DNA from: Taudactylus pleione
Taxonomy: Eukaryota; Chordata; Amphibia; Anura; Myobatrachidae
Assembly (NCBI GenBank): GCA_031769625.1
Contig: JAUIMM010000170.1
Span: 1,183,001-1,247,000 of the forward strand
Reading direction: 5' to 3'
DNA: 64,000 bases
Part shown: positions 53,129 to 64,000 of the stretch, one piece after another
Position numbering within the stretch: position 1 is the first letter of the stretch
Layout: every line of letters starts with the position of its first letter
Notes under the pieces: generated by a model
Database searches by the model: none
What the model saw: the letters and a program-made list of their open reading frames with translations, nothing else
What the model was told of the DNA's origin: nothing
Made by a program: the position numbers and the translations under genes

Positions 53129-53610
53129 CATAGTCTGATACTTTATTTTCTGCATGTATGGCTGCTGCTAATGTCTGTGCGATGACATCACAGTGGTCTT
53201 ATGATGTCACAATGAGTGGTAAGCCAGGGCAGCACACTAGAGTGTATGCGGTTTCCTGGTGCCTCTTAGAGTGAGAAGCGATTGCTGGAGCTGGTTGTGT
53301 TTTATTGGAGAGTGTATTGGTAGTTATAGGTTATAGTTTTTATAGTTTTATTTTCCTTAGTGTTAAGCTTAGATAGTGTTAGTTATATTAGGTTTGTTTA
53401 TAAGTATTATTTATAGTTTAGTTTAGGATTTAGCATTTAGACTAGTATATAGTATAGTTATTTAGTTTAGGATTTAGCATTTAGAATAGTATTTAGTATA
53501 GTTATTTAGTTAGGAGTTAGCATTTTAGTATAGTTATTTAGTTTAGGATTTAGTATTTAGATTAGTATAGTAGTAGGACAGGAGTTAGGCCGGCACATTA
53601 GGGAGCAGCC
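53129..53610 (+). promoter_or_regulatory. upstream region and probable 5' UTR of PDZ copy C
   Basis: As 15865-16347: inverted tgacatca pair near 53183-53210 and the tttagtttaggatttagcat tandem block near 53393-53575. Near-identical between units. Confidence 0.35.
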
Positions 53611-53658
53611 ATGAGCTGTTTCCGCTTCAGCATATTCCGCCGATGCTTCCGGAGAGAG
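53611..53658 (+). CDS. PDZ copy C exon 1
   Basis: ATG plus 15 codons and donor gtaagt, identical to 16348-16395. Confidence 0.6.
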
Positions 53659-56600
53659 GTAAGTGCTCGGTTATTGTTATTTGTGGTACTTTGTTATTTG
53701 CACAATTAGGGTTTTTCATGGATCTCAAAAGGGGGCGGGTCCTACCTGAAAGTGGGCGTGTCTGGGCATAGGTGGCGGTGTTTTGTCCCAGTTTATTAGG
53801 CCTAAATGTCAGGAGGTGTCTGTGCCCAAATCTGACTAAGCTAAGAGGTCATTTATTATTATTATTTATAGTATTGCTGGTTCTCAGTGGCCGCAAATCA
53901 TAGTCGTTACATATGAGCTGGCATGGTTGTTCTAGTCCAGGGTGTACACCATGCAGCCTTCCAGCTGTTGTGGAACTACACATCCCAGCATGCCATGCCA
54001 CAGTGTAGCTATTAGGGAATACTGAACTATGGCAGGGCATGCTGGGATGTGTAGTCCCACAACACCTGCAGGGCCACATGTTGAAAGCCCCTGTTAGTCT
54101 ATGAAAACCCCACCTCATGTACCCTTATGCCTGTAACATGGGGCACTGATGAGTACCTGCCATTCTGTACCACACTGCTTGTACCTAACAAGGAAAAGGG
54201 CCTCAGTATAATGACTGTTATATCATTCATGCTGTAAATACATTTATTAGTTGCTTATAATATGGGGAAACTTGTGTATTAGTCGCCCTGTAAATATATC
54301 AGTGACTACAGTGTTATGTAATAGTGGTGATAATGATGATGATAAGCTGGAGGTAATTACTCTATCTTGCTGCATTTCATTATATTGGTCTTTCATATAA
54401 ATTAATAGATTTGTGTTTTACACTTTTCTTTCTGCTCCATTGTAAGTAAATATGACTTTCCCTTTGTGTTACTGTATTACTGGATACATAAATGATACTC
54501 CTGCCTGTGATTCCAGCAGTAGAATACAGAAAATTTACATTATGCCCATTACTTGGCAGTTGGCGAGACCATTACTGCTGTAGCAGGGCGTTGTGCCAAC
54601 CTGTGCCGGCCCCACCCCCAATCACGTGCTGGCATGATGTCACACTGAGGGGGGGTTGCCCTCCCTAGGAATTACAGCACTATCTGGAGCATCTTAGATT
54701 GCTCAAGGCGGCTCTACAGGCTACAGGGTGCATCTGCATTAGCGTTACTGGCTGCAGACGGCCATTCCAGGCACCCCCGCAAACCAAGTGCAGATGCCGT
54801 GGGGCAGCCACAGTACCGCCCCATGGAGCTGCCCCCTGGGAGACAGTACTGCTCGCACACCGCTAGGTATGGCCCTGGAGACCATCATATATAAATGTAC
54901 ACAGAAGTGGTTAGTGCAGCCTGGGTGAGCTCCGCATAGAAAGCAATGACACATGTTTATAATGGATGCTGGGCAGAAGAGGACGTTCCTTATGTATAGT
55001 GATATAATCACACTTGTCTGCCTGCTCTGATAGTAACATAAAATGGATTTTTATTATGTACAATATATCTGAATGTCCTACAAGAGCTGGAGATACGGAA
55101 TACTTTCACTAGTTTATTTATTAAACCTTTTTCTTTGTGCAAGAAAAAAAAGACTGGTCTCCACGGGGTCCCCTGAGCTAATGGACATACTTCTGCCACT
55201 ATAATGCTGCTTCTTGGCTGTTCCCAACAGCATAGGCCAGGGGTAAGCAACATGCTGCACTACTGTGGTACTATACATCCCAGCATGCCCTGCCACAGTT
55301 TAGGATGCCCTAACAGCAAATCTGTGGCAAAGTATGCTGGGATGTGTAGTTTCATAGCTGCTGGCATACAAGGCCAGCACTAACATTAGACAGCCGCCTA
55401 AGGGCGCCAGTCTCTGGAGGCGGCCACTGAGTCCACAAAAAAAAATGAATGGCATAATTTGTGGCTGAGTGGCATATAATGAATTTGTGGCACAGCTGTG
55501 TGGCATATTATGAAATCACAGCAGTGTTACATTATGTCATGTTAGCATAAGGAACATTATGATTTTGGTGCTCTAGTGTGTGCAATATTCTATATAGTAT
55601 ATATGAATGTGGGACACTGCTGTGTGCAATACTCTATATAGTATATATGAATGTGGGACACTGCTGTGTGCAATACTCTATATAGTATATATGAATGTGG
55701 GACACTGCTGTGTGCAATACTCTATATAGTATATATGAATGTGGGACACTGCTGTGTGGAATACTCTATATAGTATATGAATGTGGGACACTGCTGTGTG
55801 CAATACTCTATATAGTATATATGAATGTGGGACACTGCTGTGTGCAATACTCTATATAGTATATGAATGTGGGACACTGCTGTGTGCAATATTCTATATA
55901 GTATATATGAATGTGGGACACTGCTGTGTGCAATATTCTATATAGTATATATGAATGTGGGACACTGCTGTGTGCAATATCCTATATAGTATATGAATGT
56001 GGGACACTGCTGTGTGCAATACTCTATATAGTATATATGAATGTGGGACACTGCTGTGTGCAATACTCTATATAGAATATGAATGTGGGACACTGCTGTG
56101 TGCAATATTCTATATAGTATATGAATGTGGGACACTGCTGCGTGCTATATTCTATATAGTATATATGAATGTGGGACACTGCTGTGTGGCATATTATGTA
56201 ACTGGGGAGACTGACACGTGGCATATTATGAATTGGAGGGAGCAGGGGCGGTTGGTAACATGTCACCTAGTCACCCGGAAACCTTGCACCGGCCCTGCTG
56301 GTATATGGCTTACCATTGGCTCTGCATATCCTCCACAGTGTGTATGATGGACACTCTGACCTGCGCTTTCTGTATAAATAAATACATGTATTATAAACCA
56401 CACACAGGGATAGCGGCTCGGATAGGATAGATGACTCTCACAGACACTGCACTGGTCTGGTGGCTGACAAGGCTTTATATTGTATTATATAGATTACAAT
56501 TGTATCACAAAAATGGGTGGAACCTAATTCCTAATGTTTCTGTTGTTTTAGAAGAAATCAGAAAAAGAGACTGTACAAAGCTCAGGGCAGGCTGCGGAGG

Positions 56601-59600
56601 TAAGTGTCCTTCATCCAGTCAGCATGTCAGCAACCACAAAGCCAAGTGCAATAAAATGCTGACAGTAACATTGTAATCATGTGGAATTAGGGTTAGGCAT
56701 ATTAGGGATAACTTTATCCTAAAAAATCAACATCATGACTATCATCATTGACAATGTGGACATTCTGGCAGTATCACATGATGTCACTGCCGACATGTCA
56801 CCTGCTGACATTTGAAACATGTTGATATTGTGAACATGCCGACATATACCCAAGCTGTCCCTAGTAACAGGCTTGTTGCTGTGCAGGATATTATATATAT
56901 TAGAGAAGTATCACACCCATCTCTGGGGTAGTGTTTCCCTGCTAAGTACAGTTATGTTATGTACAAATGGAGGGGACATGGTCAATGTATGTATAAAAGT
57001 CATTTATTACATGCATTTCAGTATGTATCAATACACTAGGCTACTATCCATTTTTCAAAATATTCAAAAAGGGATTATTAGAACATCATGTGATAACAGC
57101 AGCATGCCACATAGCATACAGAATGTAAGTAGGGCTGGCCATACAGATGAGGGGTATGAATATAGTACTAAAAGCAGAGGCATATCTATAATGGGTGCAG
57201 GGTGTGCAGTGTACAGGGGCCACTGGGTCCTAAACCACACACCCTGCACCCCATCCTTCAATACTCATCTCTCCGTAGTCCCACGTTGGCGGCAGCAGTT
57301 ATGTACAAATCACTGTTCCATTTTCCCACCGTTTTATGCATAAGCAGAAGGAAAATCACTGGGATAAGTGGCTGCCACACCATTTCCCTAATGATCTGCG
57401 CATGTGCAGTAGACTTTGGCACAGCGCTAGAGTATAGTAGTGCCCAGAGTCTACTGCTGCACTCAGTATGCTGCCGGCTGCTGGGTAGAGAGGAGGGGCC
57501 CTTGGAGAGAAACTGCACATGGGCCCCCCTACTATCTTATTATGCCCCTGACTAAAATGTTCTGGTAAGGAAGTAAAATGATAGAAAAATGCTGAGTGAG
57601 GGGAGAGGTGTGGAAGTGCCTCCCAATAGTCCTGATCAGGGCTGCCAAGAGATCATCCAGACTTTGTGCTTGGGGGTAACTGGCCATGCCCATCAGGGGG
57701 CCTCTGATGGTGGTGGAATGTACTAAGGGCCGTGGCTGCTCCATCATATGAGTGCACCGGGCAATGGACCCCCACCAAATCATTTCCCAAGAGTGAAGGG
57801 CCAGTAACTATCTATGGCATCGGCTCTTATCTCCAGTCCTCAAGTTCCCCAAACAGGTCACAGTTTCAGGATTTTTGACAATTGCTATCCCAGAAAAATA
57901 GATGAACTCATTGGTGCATGATTGAAGAAATCCAGAAAACATGAGCTGTGGTTAGTTCAGGACTGGAGTTGAGAACCCCTGGAATGAGGGATTATATCAG
58001 CAGATTTAGCACTATATCTGTCATGTATTATAGACTGATATGTGTCTACATTATTGTGTAGCAGTTATACAATTGTTGTGTATATAACAAGATAGTGAAT
58101 AGCTTATCTGAGTGTTATGATCACTAATGCAGCAATGTTTATAAGCCATGTCCTTGTCCTGCATTGTATTGTACTGTAAGTCACTGATTTCTTCTCTTGT
58201 GGCTCCATATAAATAAAGGATGATTATAATAATAACTGGGTCTTTCTGCCATTGAAGGTCTTACCACACAGACTGTATAACCTGGCTCCTACAGTGCAGG
58301 TCACTGTGAGGAAGGGCAAGAAAGGATTTGGGATGTCTACCACCAGGAACAAGGATAACTTTCTGGAGATTCTGACAGTAGCTAAGGATGGACCTATTGA
58401 CCAAAGTGGTCTAAAAAAAGGTAATATAAATATTCATATGTGTAAGATAACAGTATTATCTAAAGTCAGATATATGTGCTGCCAGAAAAGTAATTGTATT
58501 AGTAGAATATAAAGGAGTAACTAATGCACTTACATGACAATGCAAATATATCCCATACTGTAAGCTCTCACGAGCAGGGCCCTCTTCCCTCATGGGCTAT
58601 TTCTTCCCTCACTGTGGGGACTATTCATCATACCTAAATATTCTCTGGAGGTAATTAGGATTAGTACTGGCATGGAGTTCTACCTAATTTACCGGAGGAT
58701 TCATTATTCCTCCTCTCCATCACTATCTATTCCGAAAAGATGTAATTTTTGCGATGACAGCTTTTCGGGAAATAGATAGTTTTCCCTCACTACTAGGGAT
58801 GAGCGGGTTCGGTTCCCTGAGAACCGAACCCACCCGAACTTCGGGGATCCGGGGCGATCCGAGCCCAAGCTCGGATCTCCCTGTCTGCCCCGGATCCCTC
58901 TCGCGAGGCAAAACCTCGAGATCTGCTGTCGGATCTCGAGGTTTTGCCTCGAGCGGCCATTTAAAAAAAAATGCCTTTGCCTTTAATGGACAAAGTGCTG
59001 ATTGGCTGACAGAGCCGTCTGTCACGGCTCTCAGCCAATCAGCATTATGGTGCTCATTTGCATGTAGCACGGACTCGTGAGATCCGTGCTACATGCATCT
59101 GTGTGATTGACAGTGACACAGAGCACAGATGGGTCAGTGAGACCCGTCTGTGCTGCTGTGTATTTCAATGACACAGATGCACGCACGGACCAGGAGATCC
59201 GTGCTACTTGCATCTGTGTCATTGACACAGAGCACTGACGGGTCCGTGAGACCCGTCTGTGCTGCTGTGGTAAAAAAAAAAAAAAAAAACCTGTGTAAAA
59301 AAAGAAAAAAATGGCGTGCCCCCCCCAAAAAAGAGCAACCAGCCCCGGGCATTAGTGACCCAGTGCTGGGTGTGCTTAAATACAGGGGACAAACGACGTA
59401 GGGGTCCCCTGTACTTAAGCACAACCAGCACCGGGCTAGTCAGAACCAGCGCTGGTTGCCAAAATACGGGGGACAAATGACGTAGGGGTCCCCCGTATTC
59501 TGCGCAACCAGCTCTGGGTTCTGATCCGGTCCTGGTTCTGGAAATACAGGGGAAAAAAATTAGTAGGGTTCCCCTGAATGTTCCAGAACCAGCACTGGAC

Positions 59601-62600
59601 TTTTTCTAGCGGGGGGCTGATACCACAGCCAGGGGAGCCCTTTCACCGGGCCCCCCAGCTGCGGCATCAGCCCTGACCGCTAGTCAGCCCAGGCCAGGGA
59701 CCCCAATAAAGGGGTCACCCGCTCCAGGGCACCCCAGGCCAAGGCTGATAGCCCGGGGCTATCCCCGCCACCCCTGGTGGCGGTGGGTGGCGGGTTGATT
59801 GTGTGGTGTGGTGTAAATAAAGAATATCAAACATTGTCTTTACAAGTAGAACTGCAAGTCCCAGCAAGCCTGCCCCGCATGCTGGTACTTGGAGAACCAC
59901 AAGTACCAGCATGCAGGGCATTAAGGGCCCACTAGTACCTGTAGTTCACCTGTAAAAAAATGTTTAAAAAAAACACAGGACACACACACCGTGACAGTAT
60001 AAGTTTATTAAACATACACACACACACACACACACACATGTACACATACTCACCTATGTAACCTGTAGCATCGGTCCACTTGTCCGGTAAAGTATCCATA
60101 GGGGACCTGTGAAAAAAAACATACTCACCATCTCCTATGCGAGGTTCTGTCCTCTTCGTTCCAAAGTAGGCATCCCCGGACTTGGCAAAAAAATAAACGA
60201 AAATGCGATCCACGAACTTAGTACCGTTCTATAGAACGGTACTTCCCGAATTTTGGCAACCAGTGCTGGTTCTGACTAGCCCGGTGCTGGTTGTGCTTAA
60301 GTACAGGGGACCCCTATGTCATTTGTCCCCTGTATTTAAGCACACCCAGCACTGGGTTACTAATGCCCGGGGCTGGTTGCTCTTTTTTGGGGGGGTGCAC
60401 GCCATTTTTTTCTTTTTTTACACAGGTTTTTTTTTTTTTTTTACCACAGCAGCACAGACGGGTCTCACGGACCTGTCATTGCTCTGTGCCAATCACACAG
60501 ATGCATGTAGCACGGATCTCCCGGGTTCGTGCTACATGCAAATGGGCACCATAACGCTGATTGGCTTCCTGTCTGCCACTGCAGTGCCACTCCTAGATGG
60601 GCCACGTGTTTGTGCCGCCCACTTGTGTCACTTAGCATAGTCATCCAGCTACCTCGGTGCAACCTTTTGGCCTAAAAACAATATTGTGAGGTGTGAGGTG
60701 TTCAGAATAGAGTGAAAATGAGTGGAAATTAATGTTATTGGGGTTATTAATAGCGTAGGAACAAAAAAAGGCCCATTTTATGTGATTTTAGCATTTTTTT
60801 TTATTTTTTAAGAAAAAATCCAGATCCAAAACACAAAACCCAGAACCCAAAACACGGAAGGGTGGTTTTGGCAAAACCAATCCAGATCCAAAACACGAAG
60901 AAAGATCCAGATCCAAAACCAAAACACAAAACACGAAAAGTGGCCGGTGCACACCCCTACTCACTACACTACCTTACCACAGCTGTAATCTGTGCTGCGC
61001 ATACGCCGTTACATTCGTAATACCAGCACATGCACAGCACTACCTACAGCTGCGGTAATTTTGTCAATGACTTTGGGCACTACTATAGGGGGCATTACCA
61101 CTTTGGGGAACTACTAATGGGTGCACTACTAATGGGGGCATTGCCACTTGGGGCACTACTATTGGGGGCATTACTACTGGGGTACAACTATTGGGGGCAC
61201 TTCTACAGGGGGCATTACTACTGGTGGCACTACCACTGGGGGAACTACTAATGGGTGCATTACTACTGGGGGTACTACTAATGGGGGCATTACCACTGGG
61301 GACACTACTAATGGGTGCATTACTAGTGGGGGCACAACTACTGGGTGCATCAATATTGAGGACTCTACTACAGGGGCATTACTACAGGGTGCATTACTAA
61401 TGGGGGCACTACTAATGGGGGTACTACTAATGGGGGCTTTGCATAAGGGGCACTGCATAAGGGGCACCACTACTGGGGCACTACATAGGGCGCACCACTA
61501 CCAGGGGCATTGTGTAAGGGGCACTACTGCTGTGGGCATTGTATGAGGGGCACGACTACTGTGATCATTGTGTATAAGGGGCAATAATATGGGAATTGTG
61601 TAAAAGGGGCACTACTGTGTTTCATAACATGAATAAGGAATTACTGTGTGGCATAAATTGCACTGATAGTTTACATTTGTTCGTACATACTGTTACACAT
61701 TGTGCATAAGCACGTTTTATGCCCAGATGCCTTGTTGTTATATATATTATGTATAGTTATTTATATGTAAACACTTGAAGTACACAATAAAGTGAATGTT
61801 GCAGCTTATTCTGGTTAGACTTTGTTGTCATTGGTTCTGTAACCAATTATTTGGAAACCCCCCTTTGCCACTGATCTCCTCCCCGCTGTCTACAGCACCT
61901 AACCCTTGGGGGCTGCCGCCCTTCTCCTTACAGTATTTGGCTATAATGACGGCCGGTGCAGCAATGTGTATAAGTACTGTCCATGTCCTGCAATGTTCTG
62001 TACTGTAAGTCCCTGTTTTCTTGTTTTGTACATACCGTTCCTGTGTATGTACTCTGTAAGGTGCTGCGGACCCCTCATGACGCCATATAAATAAAGGATA
62101 ATAATAATATAGGACCTGATTCTGAGTTGGGCACAAGTGATGATCCTAATGATGGTGGCTGCAGCTGCAGATGGACAATGAGTGGGTAGGCCAGCCTTCC
62201 GCATGCAGACTAGCAGCTACTCGCCATACAGGGGCGTATACTCGCATAGACAGCTGGATACCTGCATTAGCATAAGGGAGTAAGGAGGCTGCCATGGCCG
62301 TGTGGGAAAGGGCTGCAGGTGCGTCTGTCTGAGAATCAGCCCCATAGTACATAATCAGGTTCTCCAGCAGATGGCAGTAGTAACCTATAACCAAGGCAGT
62401 AATAGTAATCCCAGCTGCTGCACGTGTTATCAGCCAATGTTACCGTCCTCAGGAGAACACACACAGCCTATGTATAGGGGGCGTAGTGACACTTATACAG
62501 ATCATAGTGCCGCAGTGTAATGGCTACATTTATAGTACTGATATAAGAGACACATAAAGACGGGAAATAAAAGGACAATAAAATTAGATAAAGGGCCACA

Positions 62601-63793
62601 AAAAAAACATCAGTATAATTCAGAACTATGAGGAATAATTCTGTGGCCAATCAGCCAAACTAACTATAATTACATCATGTGAATAAAGATCCCTGGTGTG
62701 TATAAGAAATACATGTGTGTACACACTAATGTACAAAATCTGCATTAACCAGTTAGCCGGCGGCGTCGCATGTGATGTGATCGCAGCCAACAGTGCTTCC
62801 TTCAGCTGTCAATGTCGCATCACATGTGACCGCGCCGCCATGCTGCTTCCCCCGGCTTTTCCATAGCAGATCCGTTCTCCTCACAACAGATCTCCTCTGA
62901 CTCCTTGGACCCCCTGGAAGTGATAAGCGGTCTCTGACCATCGATATCACTTCCGGAATCGTGCCCCAGAATGCCGTGCGAACAGCACCCCTGGGCGCAT
63001 GTGCCAGGGATCACAGTGCGAGGAGAGGAACTTACTTCCCCTCCAAGTACTATTTGGCAAGTGCAAGGATCAGCTTCAGCATGGGGGACTGATAATCGGT
63101 CCCCCCTGACACACACTCTGCTGCTCTCTGTATATGGGGGAGGGGGGTAAATGCCCATGGGGGTTGGGGGGCTATCTAGCATCAGTGGGGGAGGAATAAT
63201 ATATATAGAAATATGATGCTGGATGGGGGTAAAAAATAATAAATAAAACATTCTTGTCACAGGGTAGGAGGGGGCAAAGAAAAATTGAGTTTTTACAGGG
63301 GGGTTGGTTTAGAAAACAGATATATTTTTTTATTACTAATGGGGTTTGGGGGGTATTATTATTAGGATTTATGGTCCATGGGGGGGTCTATTGCCTATAG
63401 GGAGTGGGATGTTATTTTATAATGGGGCCTATAGACACAGGGGGATGGTGGGGGGGTTGTAAAACACAGCCTAGATATATAAAATATATATTTAAATATA
63501 TTATTACAAATAAGTTTTAAACTTAAATAAAAAAAAGACAGCTGAAGCTAATACCTTGGGCACAATGACAAATGCATATTTATATGTCGCTAACCCCTTC
63601 ACGTTATTTTATATTCAATTATGTTATCATTTACAGGAGATGAACTGATTGAATTTAATAAAGAAAATGTCATGGGGTGGACCACGGTGGAGTTAATGCG
63701 TCTGGTAAGGACCATCCGTACCGGAGAAAAGATTAAGATATTGGTGTATCGGGGTCGGTCATCTGCCTTACCAACAGAAGAGGCCAAGGAAAC
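53611..63793 (+). CDS. PDZ-domain gene copy C, exons 1-4, 3' end outside the window
   Basis: Exons 53611-53658, 56552-56599, 58258-58420 and 63637-63793 match copy B in length and phase; exon 5 should start about 430 bp after 63793, beyond 64000. Protein changes against copy B in the visible part: I to V and S to I in exon 3, M to V in the alpha-B helix of exon 4 (TTMEL to TTVEL). All visible splice sites are consensus, including gtaagt after exon 4. Intron 1 is short (2.9 kb) because it lacks the antisense Ngaro. Confidence 0.65.
53659..56551 (+). other. intron 1 of PDZ copy C, including the empty site of the antisense Ngaro
   Basis: Holds palindromic MITEs at about 53951-54080 and 55240-55369. 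The empty Ngaro target is at 54887-54892, where gaccatcat and aaatgtacac are joined by four bases. The 44-bp satellite follows. No exon is seen. Confidence 0.6.
55576..56190. repeat. 44-bp satellite array without SINE (unit 2)
   Basis: About 14 units, several shortened to 42 bp by loss of one ta (tatatagtatatgaatg). It lacks both the SINE and the ggatg/ctgctctg variants that mark the 308-bp higher-order repeat of unit 1. Confidence 0.9.
56552..56599 (+). CDS. PDZ copy C exon 2
   Basis: 48 bp, KKSEKETVQSSGQAAE, same splice sites as 26698-26745. Confidence 0.65.
56600..58257 (+). other. intron 2 of PDZ copy C, with a hAT-type MITE and a palindromic MITE
   Basis: A 376-bp hAT-type MITE at 57175-57550 is flanked by actaaaag and actaaaat. 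A ctccagtcctcaag palindrome lies at about 57833-57980. A SINE-tail remnant lies near 58110-58240. Otherwise nothing is recognised. Confidence 0.6.
58258..58420 (+). CDS. PDZ copy C exon 3
   Basis: 163 bp, first half of the PDZ domain with GFGMS loop. Differs from copy B by ATC to GTC and AGT to ATT (both amino-acid changes). Confidence 0.85.
58794..60959. mobile_element. non-autonomous hAT-like element with inverted inner segment (unit 2/3 junction)
   Basis: Same site and same ctcactac duplications (58786-58793, 60960-60967) as 28940-31192, so it is the same insertion. The outer arms are collinear, but the inner part, about 59385-60250, reads in reverse. For example gaacttagtaccgttctata lies near the right arm here while its complement lies near the left arm in the other copy. 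About 165 bp next to the left arm of the other copy (near 29532-29695) are missing here. A (ca)n run at 60015-60040 is expanded. Confidence 0.85.
61075..61550. repeat. 15-bp minisatellite, unit 3
   Basis: Third copy of the array, as 735-1215, with a few point differences. Confidence 0.85.
61551..63636 (+). other. intron 3 (3' part) of PDZ copy C
   Basis: As 1216-3292, with repeat remnant near 61945-62110 and G-rich runs near 63135-63450. It ends in acceptor tatcatttacag. No exon is seen. Confidence 0.5.
63637..63793 (+). CDS. PDZ copy C exon 4
   Basis: 157 bp with consensus donor gtaagt. One protein change (ATG to GTG, TTMEL to TTVEL) in the PDZ alpha-B helix. The remaining 63794-64000 is the start of intron 4. 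Confidence 0.85.
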
Positions 63794-64000
63794 GTAAGTG
63801 TCATATAAGCACTATTTATATTTAGCTGACAGATAATGGTTTTAACGACAAAATGATATAATGTTTAGACTATAAAATATAAATGCTCGTATTACAGCAT
63901 TATTATTATGGTGTATGTACATTTAGGACTCCTCCGTATGCATAGGATAACTCGGCCAGATCAGGCAGATCATAACCAGCATAAATCAGCGCTAATGCAG

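Larger units (their letters stand above)
1..64000. repeat. tandem segmental duplication, about 23-kb core unit, 2.1 units in window
   Basis: The first bases of the window recur at 30574 and at 60335 and stay collinear from there, so unit 1 is 1-30573, unit 2 is 30574-60334 and unit 3 starts at 60335. These limits are only the window phase; the true duplication breakpoints cannot be told. Units differ by scattered substitutions and by discrete events: antisense Ngaro and SINE only in unit 1, hAT transposon only in unit 2, an inner inversion in the non-autonomous hAT element, and loss of the Ngaro A2-B2 repeats in unit 2. Because each difference has clean junctions, real duplicates are likelier than an assembly echo. 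Each unit holds one PDZ gene. Confidence 0.95.

Noticed and set aside
1..64000. Tandem duplication as a pure assembly artefact
   Set aside because: Units differ by clean events with target duplications (hAT), empty sites (Ngaro 2), a SINE and a repeat collapse, plus scattered substitutions. Long reads would settle it.

Overview
The window reads as vertebrate nuclear DNA, most likely from a repeat-rich amphibian (anuran) genome. The grounds are spliceosomal exons, Ngaro-type tyrosine-recombinase retrotransposons, hAT elements with 8-bp target duplications, a tRNA-derived SINE and an L1-like LINE remnant. No bacterial or organellar signature is seen. The species is an inference and was not checked against any database.

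Overall layout: the 64 kb is a tandem array. The sequence from position 1 recurs at 30574 and again at 60335, so the window holds two full units (30,573 and 29,761 bp) and the start of a third. Without lineage-specific insertions the common unit is about 23 kb. Each unit carries one copy of a small five-exon gene for a single-PDZ-domain protein. Copy A has only its last two exons here (3293-4224). Copy B is complete (exons at 16348, 26698, 28404, 33864 and 34450; 257 codons). Copy C has four exons (53611, 56552, 58258, 63637) and runs off the right edge. All exon joins keep frame and use GT-AG sites. The predicted protein has a basic, Cys/Phe/Arg-rich N-terminus, one PDZ domain (about residues 44-125), a Lys/Glu repeat tract and a basic C-terminus. 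I do not recognise the gene.

Between gene copies lie, in order: an L1-like LINE remnant (minus strand), a foldback element, hairpin-rich and TA-microsatellite DNA, and an Ngaro-type retrotransposon with gag, RT-RNase H, tyrosine recombinase and SGNH-hydrolase regions. In unit 1 this Ngaro (7676-14552) keeps the full A1-B1-A2-B2 split direct repeats. In unit 2 it (38268-51817) has lost A2-B2 and is split by a 7.2-kb hAT transposon (38478-45668) with an intact 1037-residue BED-finger transposase, an 18-copy 160-bp internal array and a perfect 8-bp target duplication. Unit 1 shows the matching empty site. A second, diverged Ngaro family sits antisense in intron 1 of copy B (17630-24294); unit 2 has the empty site.

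Other unit differences: a 44-bp satellite in intron 1 carries a SINE and a 7-mer higher-order repeat only in unit 1. A roughly 2.2-kb non-autonomous hAT relative in intron 3 has its inner segment in opposite orientation in the two complete copies. The most interesting signal is that both Ngaro families place a GTAAG donor at the same codon of the recombinase ORF and a strong acceptor just before an ATG-less SGNH ORF. The two splices are in frame, which suggests the hydrolase is expressed by alternative splicing.
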